Origin: Streptomyces chilikensis
GTDB lineage: Bacteria > Actinomycetota > Actinomycetes > Streptomycetales > Streptomycetaceae
DNA length: 57,503 nt
Reading direction: 5' to 3'
Assembly (NCBI RefSeq): GCF_001642695.1
Contig: NZ_LWCC02000122.1
Location: forward strand, 1 to 57,503
Shown here: positions 39,977 to 49,027 of the stretch, piece after piece
Position numbering within the stretch: the stretch's first letter is position 1
How the letters are laid out: the number at the start of each line of letters is the position of its first letter
Program-made: the position numbers and the translations under genes
The notes under the pieces: generated by a model
The model's input: only the letters and a program-made list of their open reading frames with translations
The model's database searches: none
Told to the model about the DNA's origin: nothing

Positions 39977-41007
39977 GCGGGGCTCCCCTCCTGGAACAAC
40001 TCCCGCGCGGTGGCGGGCAGGTCGTCGTGGTGGTGGCAGGTCACCCGGTGGCCGCCGGGGCCCGCGACGACGGGCTCCGGGGTGTGGGTGTGGCAGCGGG
40101 CGTCCGCCAGGGGGCAGCGGGGGGCGAACGCGCAGCCCGTGAGGGTGACGAGCTCCTCGGGGGAGGGCGGCGCCCCGCCGATGGTGGGCAGTCTCCTGTC
40201 GGTCACCGGCTCGTCGGAGGGCAGCGAGGCGAGCAGCCCGGCGGTGTAGGGGGCGCGCGGCCGGGACAGCACGGTGCCGACGGGGCCGGACTCCACGGTC
40301 CGGCCCGCGTACAGGACCAGCACCCGGTCGGCGTGGCGGCGGATCGCGGGCAGGTCGTGGCTGATGAGGATCAGCGCGGTGCCGGTGTTCTCGCACAGGG
40401 AACCGAGGAGGTCCAGGACCCGGTCCTGGGTCTCGGGGTCGAGGGCGGTGGTCGGCTCGTCGGCGACCACCAGGTCCGGCGCGTTGATCGTGGCCATGGC
40501 GATGACGGCGCGCTGCCGCATGCCGCCGGAGAACTCGTGCGGGTACGCGCGCGCCCGTCGTGCGGCGTCCGCGATGCCGACCCGGCCGAGGGCGGCCACC
40601 GCGGCGGCGTGCGCCTCACGGCGTCCGAGGCGGCGCACCGAGCGTGCGGCGGCGGCCAGTTGGTCGCCGACCGGGTGCACCGGGCTGAGCACGGACAGGG
40701 CGTCCTGCGGAATCAGCGAGATCCTCCGCCCCCACAGCCGCGCGTACGCCTTCCGCCCGGCGGTGAGGAGCTCCTCGCCGTGGAACCGGACGCTGCCGGT
40801 GACCCGGGCACCGGGCGGGGCCATGCCGACCAGGGCGCGGGCGGTCAGTGACTTGCCCGCTCCCGACTCGCCGGCCAGCGCCAGCGTCCGGCCCCCGTGG
40901 AGGTCGAAGGACAGGCCGCCGACCGGCTTCGACGCCGGCCTTCGGCGACCGCCGGGGAAGGCGACCGACAGGTCGCGCACGGAGAGCAGCGAAGAGCGGC
41001 CGGTCAT
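39973..41007 (-). CDS. Peptide/nickel-type ABC transporter ATPase (DppD/OppD-like)
   Basis: 344 residues. Walker A GESGAGKS (46-53), Q-loop SLIPQDALSVLSP, signature FSGGMRQRAVIAMA, Walker B LVVADEPTTALD. The C-terminal extension has the CAFAPRCPLADARC cysteine cluster that often binds an FeS cluster or zinc in OppD/DppD proteins, followed by HTHTP and TCHHHDD histidine clusters. Coupled by overlap to the permease upstream and the second ATPase downstream. Confidence 0.93.
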   Translation of the reverse strand: MTGRSSLLSVRDLSVAFPGGRRRPASKPVGGLSFDLHGGRTLALAGESGAGKSLTARALVGMAPPGARVTGSVRFHGEELLTAGRKAYARLWGRRISLIPQDALSVLSPVHPVGDQLAAAARSVRRLGRREAHAAAVAALGRVGIADAARRARAYPHEFSGGMRQRAVIAMATINAPDLVVADEPTTALDPETQDRVLDLLGSLCENTGTALILISHDLPAIRRHADRVLVLYAGRTVESGPVGTVLSRPRAPYTAGLLASLPSDEPVTDRRLPTIGGAPPSPEELVTLTGCAFAPRCPLADARCHTHTPEPVVAGPGGHRVTCHHHDDLPATARELFQEGSPA

Positions 41008-42752
41008 GCGGTCGTCTCCTTCCTGGAGGGCGGGACCGAGGCCCGGCGGGAGACGGTGAGGGCGGACAGGGAGACGGCGAGGCCCGCCAGCAGGGCCAGG
41101 GCCGCCGCCGGAGCCAGTGCCGCCCAGGGGGCCCGCTCGACGTACGCCCGGGACTCGTCGAGGAGCAGCCCCCACTCCGGGGTGGGCGGCTGGGCGCCCA
41201 GACCGAGGAAGCCGAGGGAGGCCAGCGCCAGGGCGATGCCCGGCAGCCGCAGCACCGCGTGCCGTGCCACCGGGCCGGCCACCGACGGCAGGACGTGCCG
41301 GGTCAGGACCCAGAACTCCGTCGCGCCGATCGCCCGCTGGGCGGACAGGAATCCGGCCGAACGGGTCTCCTGCACCAGCGCGGAGGCATGCGCCGCGAGC
41401 GGTGGCCAGGAGATCGACGCCACCGCGATCGAGGCCCCCGTCGTACCGGGACCGAGCACGGCGGCCACCAGGATGCCGGCGATCACCGGCGGCAGGGCGT
41501 TGGCGACATCCGCCACACCCGCCGAGAAACGGGGCAGGAAGCCGATGAGCAGGGCGAAGACGTAGCTGATCAGGCAGACCAGGGCGGCCACCCCGACGGT
41601 GGCCCGGGCGCCGTGCCCGAGCCGGGCCAGCACGTCCCGGCCCAGGCCGTCCGTCCCCAGCGGACGTTCCCACGACGGAGGCACCAGCCGGGCCGCCGTG
41701 TCGACCGCGAAGGGGTCCCGCAGCATGCCCCACACGGTGACCACCGCCAGGACCGCCGCGAGCACCGCGGGCACCGCGCGCCCCACCCGGCCGGTCGGCT
41801 CCCGCCGCGGAGCGGGAAGGGCGAGGGCGGCGTCCCGGAGGCCGGGACCGAGCAGCCGCGTGCGGAGCGACTGCGCGACGGCACCGGCCGCGAGACCCAG
41901 CACCAGCAGGGCCAGCACCGCACCCTGCAGCAGCGGCAGATCCTGGGCCTTGGCCGCGCCCAACGCCGTCCGGCCGATGCCGGGCACCGCGAAGACCGTC
42001 TCCACCGCGACCGCACCGCCCGCCAGGCCCACCGCGACCAGCCCGAACTGTGGCGCCACCGCCGGGACCGCACGCCGCAGCACCGCCCCGGCGATCCGCC
42101 GGGAGGAGACCCCTGACGCGCGCCACAGGCCGGTCCACCGCTCGCCGGACACGGAGGGCACGGCGTCGTCGACGAGCCGGCCCAGCAGGCCGCCCGCCGG
42201 CAGTCCCATGGCCAGGGCCGGCAGCACCGTCGACCGGGGCCCCGTCCAGCCCGAGGTCGGCAGCAGCCCGAGCCACACGCCCAGCACCAGCAGACCGGTG
42301 GTGGCCAGCAGGAACTCCGGAACGGAGGCGAGCACGGCGGCCGGCGCCCCGGTGCCGGTGCGGCGCAGGGTTCCGCGCGCCGCGCGGACCACCGTGCCGG
42401 CGCACAGGGCGGTCGCGACCAGCAGGGCCACCACCAGGGAGGCGCCCATCAGGGACAGGGACACCCCCATGGCGCCGAGCACCGACGGCAGCACCTCGGC
42501 GCCGGACACCCAGGACTCGCCGAGGTCCCCGCGCAGCAGCCCGGCCGCCCAGCGGCCCAGCAGCGCAGGCGGCCCGGCGTCCAGGCCGAGGTCCTCCCTG
42601 ACCGCCCGGAGCGCCTCCCCGGTCGCGGTCTGCTCGGCGGACCGGGCACGCAGCACGCTCAGCGCGGCGTCGCGCCCGGACAGCCAGGGCAGCAGCCCGA
42701 TCACGCCGATCACGGTCACCAGCGCGGCGGCGCGCGCGGCGGCGGTTCTCAT
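41004..42752 (-). CDS. Fused DppB-DppC-type ABC permease
   Basis: 582 residues. Residues about 1-300 match a DppB-type permease (EAA-like loop RIAGAVLRRAVPAVAPQFG) and about 325-582 match DppC (loop EFWVLTRHVLPSVAGPVA, preceded by PLGTDGLGRDVLARLGHGAR). Peptide/nickel importers normally encode these as two genes. The linker around 300-325 is Ala/Arg-rich with no extra domain. The start at 42752 (MRTAAARAAAL) opens directly into helix 1. Confidence 0.9.
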   Translation of the reverse strand: MRTAAARAAALVTVIGVIGLLPWLSGRDAALSVLRARSAEQTATGEALRAVREDLGLDAGPPALLGRWAAGLLRGDLGESWVSGAEVLPSVLGAMGVSLSLMGASLVVALLVATALCAGTVVRAARGTLRRTGTGAPAAVLASVPEFLLATTGLLVLGVWLGLLPTSGWTGPRSTVLPALAMGLPAGGLLGRLVDDAVPSVSGERWTGLWRASGVSSRRIAGAVLRRAVPAVAPQFGLVAVGLAGGAVAVETVFAVPGIGRTALGAAKAQDLPLLQGAVLALLVLGLAAGAVAQSLRTRLLGPGLRDAALALPAPRREPTGRVGRAVPAVLAAVLAVVTVWGMLRDPFAVDTAARLVPPSWERPLGTDGLGRDVLARLGHGARATVGVAALVCLISYVFALLIGFLPRFSAGVADVANALPPVIAGILVAAVLGPGTTGASIAVASISWPPLAAHASALVQETRSAGFLSAQRAIGATEFWVLTRHVLPSVAGPVARHAVLRLPGIALALASLGFLGLGAQPPTPEWGLLLDESRAYVERAPWAALAPAAALALLAGLAVSLSALTVSRRASVPPSRKETTA

Positions 42753-42801
42753 CCTGTGCCCCACTCGATCCTGTGTGCCCTGCCGATGTGCGTGCCGGTG
42801 T

Positions 42802-44295
42802 CTACCCGAGGTGGGTGTCGGCGGTGACCAGCAGGCGCTCGCGCGGGTCCTTCGCGGAGCCGACGACGTCGGGGGCGTCACCCTGGATCACCCGTTCGTG
42901 CAGCATCGGGATCGCCGCGTCGCTGTTCAGGACGGCGGTCTCCGCCTCGAGGACCGCCGTGCGGCGGTCCTCACCGGGCGCCGCGGTGTTCGCCTCGTGC
43001 AGGGCCTCGTCGACGACGGGGTCGGAGAGCTGGGAGAGGTTGAACGTGCCCTCGCTCGCGAAGTCGCTGTAGAGGTAGGCGGCCGGGTCCCCGGAGTCCA
43101 GCACGGTCGCGCGGGACAGGACGAACGCGTCGAACTTCCCGGCGAGCGCGTCGGACTCGATGGTGGCGTACTCGCGGATCTCCAGTTCGACCGTGAAGCC
43201 GGCCTTCTCGAGCTGCTGCTGGAGTGCGGCGGCGACCTCGGGAAGTTCCGCGCGGTCGGTGAAGGTGCCGATGGTGATCCTCCTGCCGTCCGGGTCGCCG
43301 GCCTCTGCGGCGTCCGTGCGGCCCCGGCGCCGCTCGGCCCAGGGGAGGGCGGGGCCGAGCAGGCCCTCGGCGACGTCGGCGCGTCCTTCGTAGACGCCCT
43401 CCACGAGGGCTTCGGCGTCGATCGCCTCGCGGGCCGCGGCGCGCAGCGCGGGGTCGGCGAAGGCGCCCCGCCCGGTGTTGAGGTAGAGCGTGTTGGTGCG
43501 CGGCATCGGCACCTCGGTGATCTGTTCCTCGTCCAGGAGCGACGCCTGGGACACCGGGACGGACTCCACGATGTCGGCCTCGCCGCTGCGCAGGGCGGCG
43601 GCCCGGGCGGTGCCGTCCGGCACGAACCTGACGTCGATGCCGGGCGCCTTCGCCCGGCCGCCCCAGTAGTCCTCGTTCCGGTCGAGGGTGGCCGAGCTGG
43701 TGCCGTTCACCTTCTCCAGGACGAACGCGCCGGTGCCGGTGCCGACCGGGTTCACGGACCGGCCCTCGTACGCCCGGGCGGCGAGGACCGACAGCTGGGG
43801 GGAGGAGAGGCGGTGCGGGAGCAGGGGATCGCCCTCGCCGGTGGTGACGGTGAGGGTGTCGCCGTCGGCCTTCGCGGTGAGCTCGACACCGTCGAGGATG
43901 CGGGGCTTGGGGGCGGCCTCGGCCGCCGCGGTGAGGGAGCGGGCCGCGGCCTTCGCGGTGAACTCGGTGCCGTCGTGGAACTTCACGCCCTTGCGGACGG
44001 TGAAGGACCAGGTCCGCTCCCCGGTCCGCTCCCACCTCTCGGCCAGCACCGGCCGCGGGTCGCCGTCGGCGTCCAGGTCGACCAGTGTCTCGGCGGTGCT
44101 CCACCGGGACAGCTTGAAGGCGTCGTCGCTCAGCGGGGAAAGCCCCGAGCGCGGCGGCTGCATCATGACCACCCGCAGCCGGCCGCCGTCACCGGCGGTG
44201 CCGTCGGAGGCGGTTCCGGCGGAGAAGCAGCCGGTGAGCAGCAACGCGGAGGCCGCCGTCACGGCGACGGCGGGGAAGGACTCAGGGATACGCAC
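42802..44295 (-). CDS. Lipoprotein substrate-binding protein, peptide/nickel family
   Basis: 497 residues. Lipobox ALLLTGC (C23) anchors it to the membrane. The body is an SBP_bac_5 domain: ERTWSFTVRKGVKFHDGTEF, KAPGIDVRFVPDGTARAAAL and NTLYLNTGRGAFADP. Relatives bind oligopeptides, nickel, or metal-metallophore complexes (as NikA, CntA). The operon promoter carries a Zur-like site, so zinc or a zinc-peptide complex is the natural guess. Confidence 0.91.
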   Translation of the reverse strand: MRIPESFPAVAVTAASALLLTGCFSAGTASDGTAGDGGRLRVVMMQPPRSGLSPLSDDAFKLSRWSTAETLVDLDADGDPRPVLAERWERTGERTWSFTVRKGVKFHDGTEFTAKAAARSLTAAAEAAPKPRILDGVELTAKADGDTLTVTTGEGDPLLPHRLSSPQLSVLAARAYEGRSVNPVGTGTGAFVLEKVNGTSSATLDRNEDYWGGRAKAPGIDVRFVPDGTARAAALRSGEADIVESVPVSQASLLDEEQITEVPMPRTNTLYLNTGRGAFADPALRAAAREAIDAEALVEGVYEGRADVAEGLLGPALPWAERRRGRTDAAEAGDPDGRRITIGTFTDRAELPEVAAALQQQLEKAGFTVELEIREYATIESDALAGKFDAFVLSRATVLDSGDPAAYLYSDFASEGTFNLSQLSDPVVDEALHEANTAAPGEDRRTAVLEAETAVLNSDAAIPMLHERVIQGDAPDVVGSAKDPRERLLVTADTHLG

Positions 44296-44433
44296 GGGTG
44301 TCTCTGCCTACGTTCGGGGCGGGCGCCGGGGCACGCCTTCGGGAAGCCGGTGGAGCGGAGACCCGCACGAAGGGGGAGCCGCCACCGGTATGCCGCCTCG
44401 CGGTGCCGGAACCTGGTCCGCGGGCCGACCCGA

Positions 44434-44461
44434 ACTATACATAAATGGTTATCGTTTCCAA
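44434..44461 (-). promoter_or_regulatory. Zur-like box 3 and promoter of the peptide/nickel importer
   Basis: Read on the minus strand: -35-like TTGGAA (44461-44456), -10 TATAGT (44439-44434), spacer 16 bp, with the box TGGAAACGATAACCA (44460-44446) overlapping the -35 and spacer. The 5' leader to the ATG at 44295 is about 130 bases. Box and promoter overlap is what repression by Zur would require. Confidence 0.65.
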
Positions 44462-44564
44462 TAAGCGGGTGCGGGGGGCCCGTGGGTCCCTCGGGGCGGT
44501 TCTTCGCCGTGGGCGGCCGGCCTTCGCTCCGTCGTCCGCCGCGGCGGACGCGCCGCCGCGGGGT

Positions 44565-44954
44565 TCAGCGGTTCCCGGCCGCCTCGGCCCCGGGGCCGGC
44601 CGGTGCGTCGCGCAGGCCCAGGCGCAGGTGCTCCACGTGGTGGAGCGCCTGCTCCAGCAGTTCGGCGACGTGGTTGTCGTGGAGGGCGTAGATGACCGAA
44701 CGGCCCCGGCGCTCGGCGGTGACCAGGTCGAGGTTGCGCAGCAGCCGGAGCTGGTGGGAGCAGGCGGACTGCTCCATGCCGACGGCGTCCGCGAGCTCCG
44801 TCGCGGCGCACGGGCCTTCCTGGAGGCGGGCCAGGATCCGCAGCCGGGACGGGGTGGCCAGGGCCTGGAGGGCGGCGGCCACGTCGGCCGCGCCCACGGC
44901 TTCGAGCCGCTCGCGCGCGGTGGCGGTGATCCTGACGTCAGCTCCGTGGCCCAT
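44565..44954 (-). CDS. ArsR/SmtB-family metal-sensing repressor
   Basis: 129 residues. Winged helix-turn-helix (ATELADAVGMEQSACSHQLR, about 51-70). The C-terminal helix has the complete alpha-5 zinc/cobalt/nickel site D-x-H-x10-H-x2-H: D93, H95, H106, H109 (HDNHVAELLEQALHHVEH). Metal binding releases such repressors from DNA. It is divergent from the metal ATPase gene, and an 18-bp palindrome between them is the likely operator. Confidence 0.93.
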   Translation of the reverse strand: MGHGADVRITATARERLEAVGAADVAAALQALATPSRLRILARLQEGPCAATELADAVGMEQSACSHQLRLLRNLDLVTAERRGRSVIYALHDNHVAELLEQALHHVEHLRLGLRDAPAGPGAEAAGNR

Positions 44955-44985
44955 GGCCCCATCCTAGGGGCATTATCCATGAATG

Positions 44986-45003
44986 CATGAACAGATGTTC
45001 ATG
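44986..45003. promoter_or_regulatory. SmtB-type operator
   Basis: CATGAAC-AGAT-GTTCATG, a perfect 7-4-7 palindrome containing TGAACA-GA-TGTTCA, the consensus core of SmtB/ZiaR/CzrA operators. It lies between the ArsR gene and the metal ATPase gene, 82 bases before the ATPase start. Confidence 0.8.
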
Positions 45004-45084
45004 TGATCCTGTATGGTGGGAGGAGCGGCACCCCTCCGGGCGGACCGCTGTCCCGTCCTGCCTTCGTGAAGGGTCCCCACTCCG

Positions 45085-47067
45085 ATGACCGCCACCCTCA
45101 CCCCCGTCCCGGCGGACCGGGCCGTGCCGTCGCGCGGCGGCGGCGCGCCCCGGCGGCGCACCCGTGTCCTCGCCCTGCCCGAGGCGCGCTGGGCCGCAGT
45201 GGCCACGGCCTGCTTCCTGCTCGCGCTGCCGCTGCAGCTGACCGGCGCCCCGGCGTGGACGTGGGGTCCGCTCTACGCCCTGACGTACGCGGCCGGCGGC
45301 TGGGAGCCGGGCCGGGAGGGCCTGCGGGCGCTGCGCGGGAAGACCCTCGACGTCGATCTGCTGATGGTCGTCGCCGCACTCGGAGCGGCGGCGATCGGCC
45401 AGTTCATGGACGGGGCGCTGCTGATCGTCATCTTCGCCACCTCGGGAGCCCTGGAAGCCCTGGCCACGGCCAGGACCGCCGACTCCGTGCGCGGGTTGCT
45501 GGACCTCGCGCCCGCGACGGCGACGCGCGTCACCGCCGACGGCGGCGAGGTGACCGTCGCCGCCGGGGAGCTGTCGGTCGGCGACACCGTTCTCGTCCGG
45601 CCCGGAGAGCGCGTCGGCGCCGACGGCCGTGTCCTCGACGGAGCGAGCGAGGTCGACCAGGCCACCATCACCGGTGAGCCCCTGCCCGTCGGCAAGGCGA
45701 AGGGGGACGAGGTCTTCGCCGGCACGCTCAACGGGACCGGCGTCCTGCGCGTCCGCGTCGAGCGGGACCCCTCCGACACGGTGATCGCCCGGATCGTGCG
45801 CATGGTGGAGGAGGCGTCCGGGACCAAGGCGCCCACCCAGCTCTTCATCGAGAAGGTCGAACAGCGTTACTCGCTGGGCATGGTGGTGGCGACCCTGGCG
45901 GTGTTCGGGGTGCCGCTGGCCTTCGGCGCGGACCTCGGGGAGTCGCTGCTGCGGGCCATGACCTTCATGATCGTGGCCTCGCCCTGCGCGGTGGTCCTCG
46001 CCACCATGCCGCCCCTGCTGTCGGCCATCGCCAACGCCGGACGTCACGGTGTGCTGGTGAAGTCGGCCGTGGTCATGGAGCGGTTGGGGCAGGTGGACGC
46101 GGTGGCGCTCGACAAGACCGGCACGCTCACCGAGGGCGCCCCGCGCGTCACCGACGTCCGGCCGCTGACCGGGGCCGGCGTCGACGGGAGCGAACTGCTG
46201 GTGCTGGCCGCCGCCGCGGAGCACCCGAGCGAGCACCCGCTGGCGCGGGCCGTGGTGGAGGCGGCACGCGAGCGCGGGCTCGGCCTGCCGGCGGCCCAGG
46301 ACTTCGACTCGACGCCCGGTGTCGGCGTGACCGCGACCGTCGGGGGGCGCGTGGTCGCGGTCGGCGCGCCGGCCCGGCTGCTGGACGGCGTGGCGGACAC
46401 CGGGTCCGCCCGGGCGGCGGCGGCCCTGGCCGGAGAGCTGGAGGACGACGGGCGGACCGCCGTGCTGGTCACCGTGGACGGCGTGCCCGCGGGGGTGCTC
46501 GGCGTCGCGGACCGGCTGCGCCCCGACGCCGCCGCCACCGTCGCCGCGCTCACCTCCCTCACCGGCGGGACGCCCCTGCTGCTGACCGGTGACAACCCCC
46601 GTGCCGCCGCCCGCCTCGCCGCCGAGGCCGGCATCGGGGAGCTGAGGGCCGGACTGCTCCCGCAGCACAAGGTGGAAGCCGTCCGGGAACTGGAGGACGC
46701 CGGCCGCAAGGTCCTGGTCGTCGGCGACGGCGTCAACGACGCCCCGGCGCTCGCGGCCGCGCACGTCGGCATCGCGATGGGCAGGGCGGGCTCCGACCTC
46801 GCCCTGGAGACCGCCGACGCGGTGATCGTCCGGGACGAACTCGCCACCGTCCCCGCCGTGATCTCCCTCTCCCGCAGGGCCCGCAGGCTCGTCGTGCAGA
46901 ACCTGGTCATCGCCGGCGTCTTCATCACCGGTCTGGTGATCTGGGACCTCGTGGGTCACCTGCCGCTGCCGCTCGGCGTCGCCGGCCACGAGGGCTCCAC
47001 CGTCATCGTCGGCCTCAACGGGCTGCGGCTGCTGCGCGAGGCGGCCTGGAAGCGGGCCGTCGGATGA
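45085..47067 (+). CDS. P1B-4-type heavy-metal ATPase
   Basis: 660 residues without an N-terminal metal-binding domain. TGEPLPV actuator loop, ion-site SPC (299-301), phosphorylation DKTGTLT (D343), EHPSEHPLA, hinge GDGVND (D548) and a last-helix HEGST (H635). SPC plus HEG[GS]T marks subgroup P1B-4 (CoaT, CtpD, CtpJ), which exports cobalt, zinc, nickel or iron(II). It is divergent from the SmtB-type repressor and probably induced by excess metal. GTGAAGGGT precedes the ATG. Confidence 0.92.
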   Translation: MTATLTPVPADRAVPSRGGGAPRRRTRVLALPEARWAAVATACFLLALPLQLTGAPAWTWGPLYALTYAAGGWEPGREGLRALRGKTLDVDLLMVVAALGAAAIGQFMDGALLIVIFATSGALEALATARTADSVRGLLDLAPATATRVTADGGEVTVAAGELSVGDTVLVRPGERVGADGRVLDGASEVDQATITGEPLPVGKAKGDEVFAGTLNGTGVLRVRVERDPSDTVIARIVRMVEEASGTKAPTQLFIEKVEQRYSLGMVVATLAVFGVPLAFGADLGESLLRAMTFMIVASPCAVVLATMPPLLSAIANAGRHGVLVKSAVVMERLGQVDAVALDKTGTLTEGAPRVTDVRPLTGAGVDGSELLVLAAAAEHPSEHPLARAVVEAARERGLGLPAAQDFDSTPGVGVTATVGGRVVAVGAPARLLDGVADTGSARAAAALAGELEDDGRTAVLVTVDGVPAGVLGVADRLRPDAAATVAALTSLTGGTPLLLTGDNPRAAARLAAEAGIGELRAGLLPQHKVEAVRELEDAGRKVLVVGDGVNDAPALAAAHVGIAMGRAGSDLALETADAVIVRDELATVPAVISLSRRARRLVVQNLVIAGVFITGLVIWDLVGHLPLPLGVAGHEGSTVIVGLNGLRLLREAAWKRAVG

Positions 47068-47462
47068 GCCGCCGCAAGGCTCCGGCCCCGGCCGCCCCGG
47101 CCCGGTGCACGGTCACCGTGTGCCGGGGCTGCTGCTGCGGGACGGCCAAGGTCCCCGGCGTCGACCACGCCGCCCAGCTCGCCACCCTGAAGGCCGAGTT
47201 GGGGCCGGTCGCCCAGGTGAGGGCGGTGAACTGCCTCGACGCCTGCGAGCACGCGAACGTCATCGTCGTGCAGCCCTCTTCGGCCGGCCGGGAGGCCGGC
47301 GGCCGGCCCGTCTGGCTCGGGCTGGTCAACGACTCCGACGCGACGGCCGACATCGCCGCCTGGGTCAGGGATGGCGGCCCCGGACTCGCCGAGCCGCCGG
47401 TGATCCTCGAGCTGTACGAGTTCGGCCCGTCCCGGAGGGTGAGGCGCGCGGTGGAGGACTGA
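47064..47462 (+). CDS. Thioredoxin-like [2Fe-2S] ferredoxin domain protein
   Basis: 132 residues. CRGCCCGTAK (cysteines near residues 20-25) and AVNCLDACEHANVIVV provide the four-cysteine set of thioredoxin-like [2Fe-2S] ferredoxins (NuoE/Shethna type); the extra adjacent cysteines could bind a soft metal instead. It overlaps the ATPase gene by four bases (ATGA), so it is co-produced. It may act in redox sensing or as a metal chaperone for the pump. Confidence 0.85.
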   Translation: MSRRKAPAPAAPARCTVTVCRGCCCGTAKVPGVDHAAQLATLKAELGPVAQVRAVNCLDACEHANVIVVQPSSAGREAGGRPVWLGLVNDSDATADIAAWVRDGGPGLAEPPVILELYEFGPSRRVRRAVED

Positions 47463-47535
47463 GCGCCCGTCGGGCAGGGGCGTGCCCGAGGAGACCGCAG
47501 GGCGCGCGGGAGCCGGGCGCCTCGGGCGGATCATG

Positions 47536-47562
47536 GCCGCCCCGCTCCTGGAGCGGGGCGGC
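47536..47562 (+). terminator. Hairpin terminator after the ferredoxin gene
   Basis: GCCGCCCCGCTCC (47536-47548) and GGAGCGGGGCGGC (47550-47562) are perfect inverted copies, giving a very stable stem about 75 bases after the stop codon. Confidence 0.7.
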
Positions 47563-47676
47563 ACCGCGCGCCCGCCACGAGGCCGGGGAGCCGCCCGCGG
47601 GGGCCGGGGCAGGCCCGCGGAACCGGTGGAGGGCTCCCGGGAAGGGTTCTCGAGGACCACGAGTCCCCGGGGCGCC

Positions 47677-47698
47677 GGCGCCGGAGGGTTCCGGCGCC
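47677..47698. terminator. Second hairpin in the convergent gap
   Basis: GGCGCCGGA (47677-47685) pairs with TCCGGCGCC (47690-47698), loop GGGT. It faces the end of the beta-propeller gene and probably terminates that transcript. Confidence 0.55.
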
Positions 47699-47742
47699 CC
47701 CGTACCCTCACCGGATTCCCGGGCGGAGCGGCCGGGCGGCCG

Positions 47743-48942
47743 TCACCGGCCCACGGGGTCGCCCTCGGCGCCGTCGGTGAGGGTGCGCAGCGTGGCGTGT
47801 CCGCCGTGACGCAACGGCGTGCTCAGCTCCACACGGGTCACCTCCCGGCCCGACGCCGCGTCGACGACGTGCACCTCGCCGTGGCCGCCCCGGGTGACGG
47901 CGACCCAGTCGGCCCCGGGTGAGGCGGCCACCGCCCGCCGCTCGACGCCCTCCCAGGGGGTGGAGCCGGGGCCGGGGGCGCCGTCCATGGCGGGGAGGGG
48001 CACGCGGCGGACGGCCCCGTCGAGGTCCAGGAGGACCAGTTCGTCGCCGTCGGGATGGATGCGCGCGAACGCGGTGTGGCAGCGGGCGAAGGCCAGCCGG
48101 AAGACCAGGCCGGGGCCGAGGGCGGTGAGCGACGTGCGGTCCGTGGTCAGGTCGTGGCGCCAGGCGTGGTTGGTCCACTCCGGCCAGCGCAGCGGGTCCG
48201 GGGGACCGCCGCGCAGGGTGCTCCACAGGGCGCGCCCGCGGGTGTCCAGCCGCAGGTACCAGCCGCGGGCGGCGTGGCCCCAGGGCGTCACCGGCCCGGG
48301 GACCAGGGTGTCGCCCTCCCTGCGCGCCCGGTGCACTCCCGGCCCGGTGGCCGCGAAGACCTGGTCCGAGCCGGGATCGTAGGCGTCGCCGTGCCCGTCG
48401 TCCGGCAGGGGCAGCAGCGTGGAGGGCGGGAGCGGCGGGCAACCGGGAGGCGCCCCCAGGAGGTCCGCGAAGCGGTGGACGGCCAGCGCGCCCGGTTCCC
48501 GGTGCCGCAGCACGACCAGCGGGTCCCCGCCGCCCGGCAGGGTCACGCCGGGCTCACCGGCGCGTGTGCGCACCCGGGCCGCGTCACCGGTGGTGAGGTC
48601 CACGACCGTCAGGAGGTCCGACCACGGCTCGGTGTTCCTGCCCAGGCCGGTCGTGACGGCCAGCCGGAGCCCGGCCGGGTCGCCGGCGAGGTGCTCGGCC
48701 GGCACGGCGACCGGGACCGCGGTTTCCACGAGCCGGTCACCGAACGGGTCCAGCACGAGCAGTTCCCCCCGGCGGTCGTCGACACAGGCCGTCCGGCCTC
48801 CCGGCAGTGCCAGGAACCCGGCGTGCTCCGACAGGTGGCGGCCCGTCAGGCGGGCGACGACCTCACCGTCCGGCACGGTCACCACGTGGACGCATCCGTC
48901 GACATGGTCGGAGACGAGCAGCACGGCAGGGGGTGCGGTCAT
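47743..48942 (-). CDS. Beta-propeller-like cytoplasmic protein behind a Zur-like site
   Basis: 399 residues of repeating four-strand units (LLVSDHVDGCVHVVTVPDGE, SDLLTVVDLTTGD, DWVAVTRGGHGEVHVVDAAS), the pattern of YVTN/WD40-like beta-propellers. There is no signal peptide or membrane segment. The gene is divergent from the FecB-type binding protein, and Zur-like box 4 lies 23 bases upstream of its start. GTGGAGGACTCC is the ribosome site. Possible roles are metal binding, metallophore handling or sensing; none is shown by the sequence. Confidence 0.8.
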   Translation of the reverse strand: MTAPPAVLLVSDHVDGCVHVVTVPDGEVVARLTGRHLSEHAGFLALPGGRTACVDDRRGELLVLDPFGDRLVETAVPVAVPAEHLAGDPAGLRLAVTTGLGRNTEPWSDLLTVVDLTTGDAARVRTRAGEPGVTLPGGGDPLVVLRHREPGALAVHRFADLLGAPPGCPPLPPSTLLPLPDDGHGDAYDPGSDQVFAATGPGVHRARREGDTLVPGPVTPWGHAARGWYLRLDTRGRALWSTLRGGPPDPLRWPEWTNHAWRHDLTTDRTSLTALGPGLVFRLAFARCHTAFARIHPDGDELVLLDLDGAVRRVPLPAMDGAPGPGSTPWEGVERRAVAASPGADWVAVTRGGHGEVHVVDAASGREVTRVELSTPLRHGGHATLRTLTDGAEGDPVGR

Positions 48943-48964
48943 GGAGTCCTCCACTAAACGACAA

Positions 48965-48979
48965 TGGAAACGATTATCA
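48965..48979. promoter_or_regulatory. Zur-like box 4 (beta-propeller gene / FecBCD importer)
   Basis: TGGAAACGATTATCA, nearly identical to the minus-strand reading of box 3 (TGGAAACGATAACCA). It lies in the 85-base gap between divergent start codons (48942 and 49028) and can govern both. Confidence 0.68.
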
Positions 48980-49027
48980 TGTATGTTCGGCGTGTTCGAG
49001 ACCCTGGAGAAGAAAGCGAGGGCATCG

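Noticed and set aside
48983-49027. Upstream ATG of the FecB-type protein (15 extra residues)
   Set aside because: It would start four bases after Zur-like box 4, has no ribosome site and would place charged residues before the lipoprotein signal; 49028 gives a normal signal peptide.
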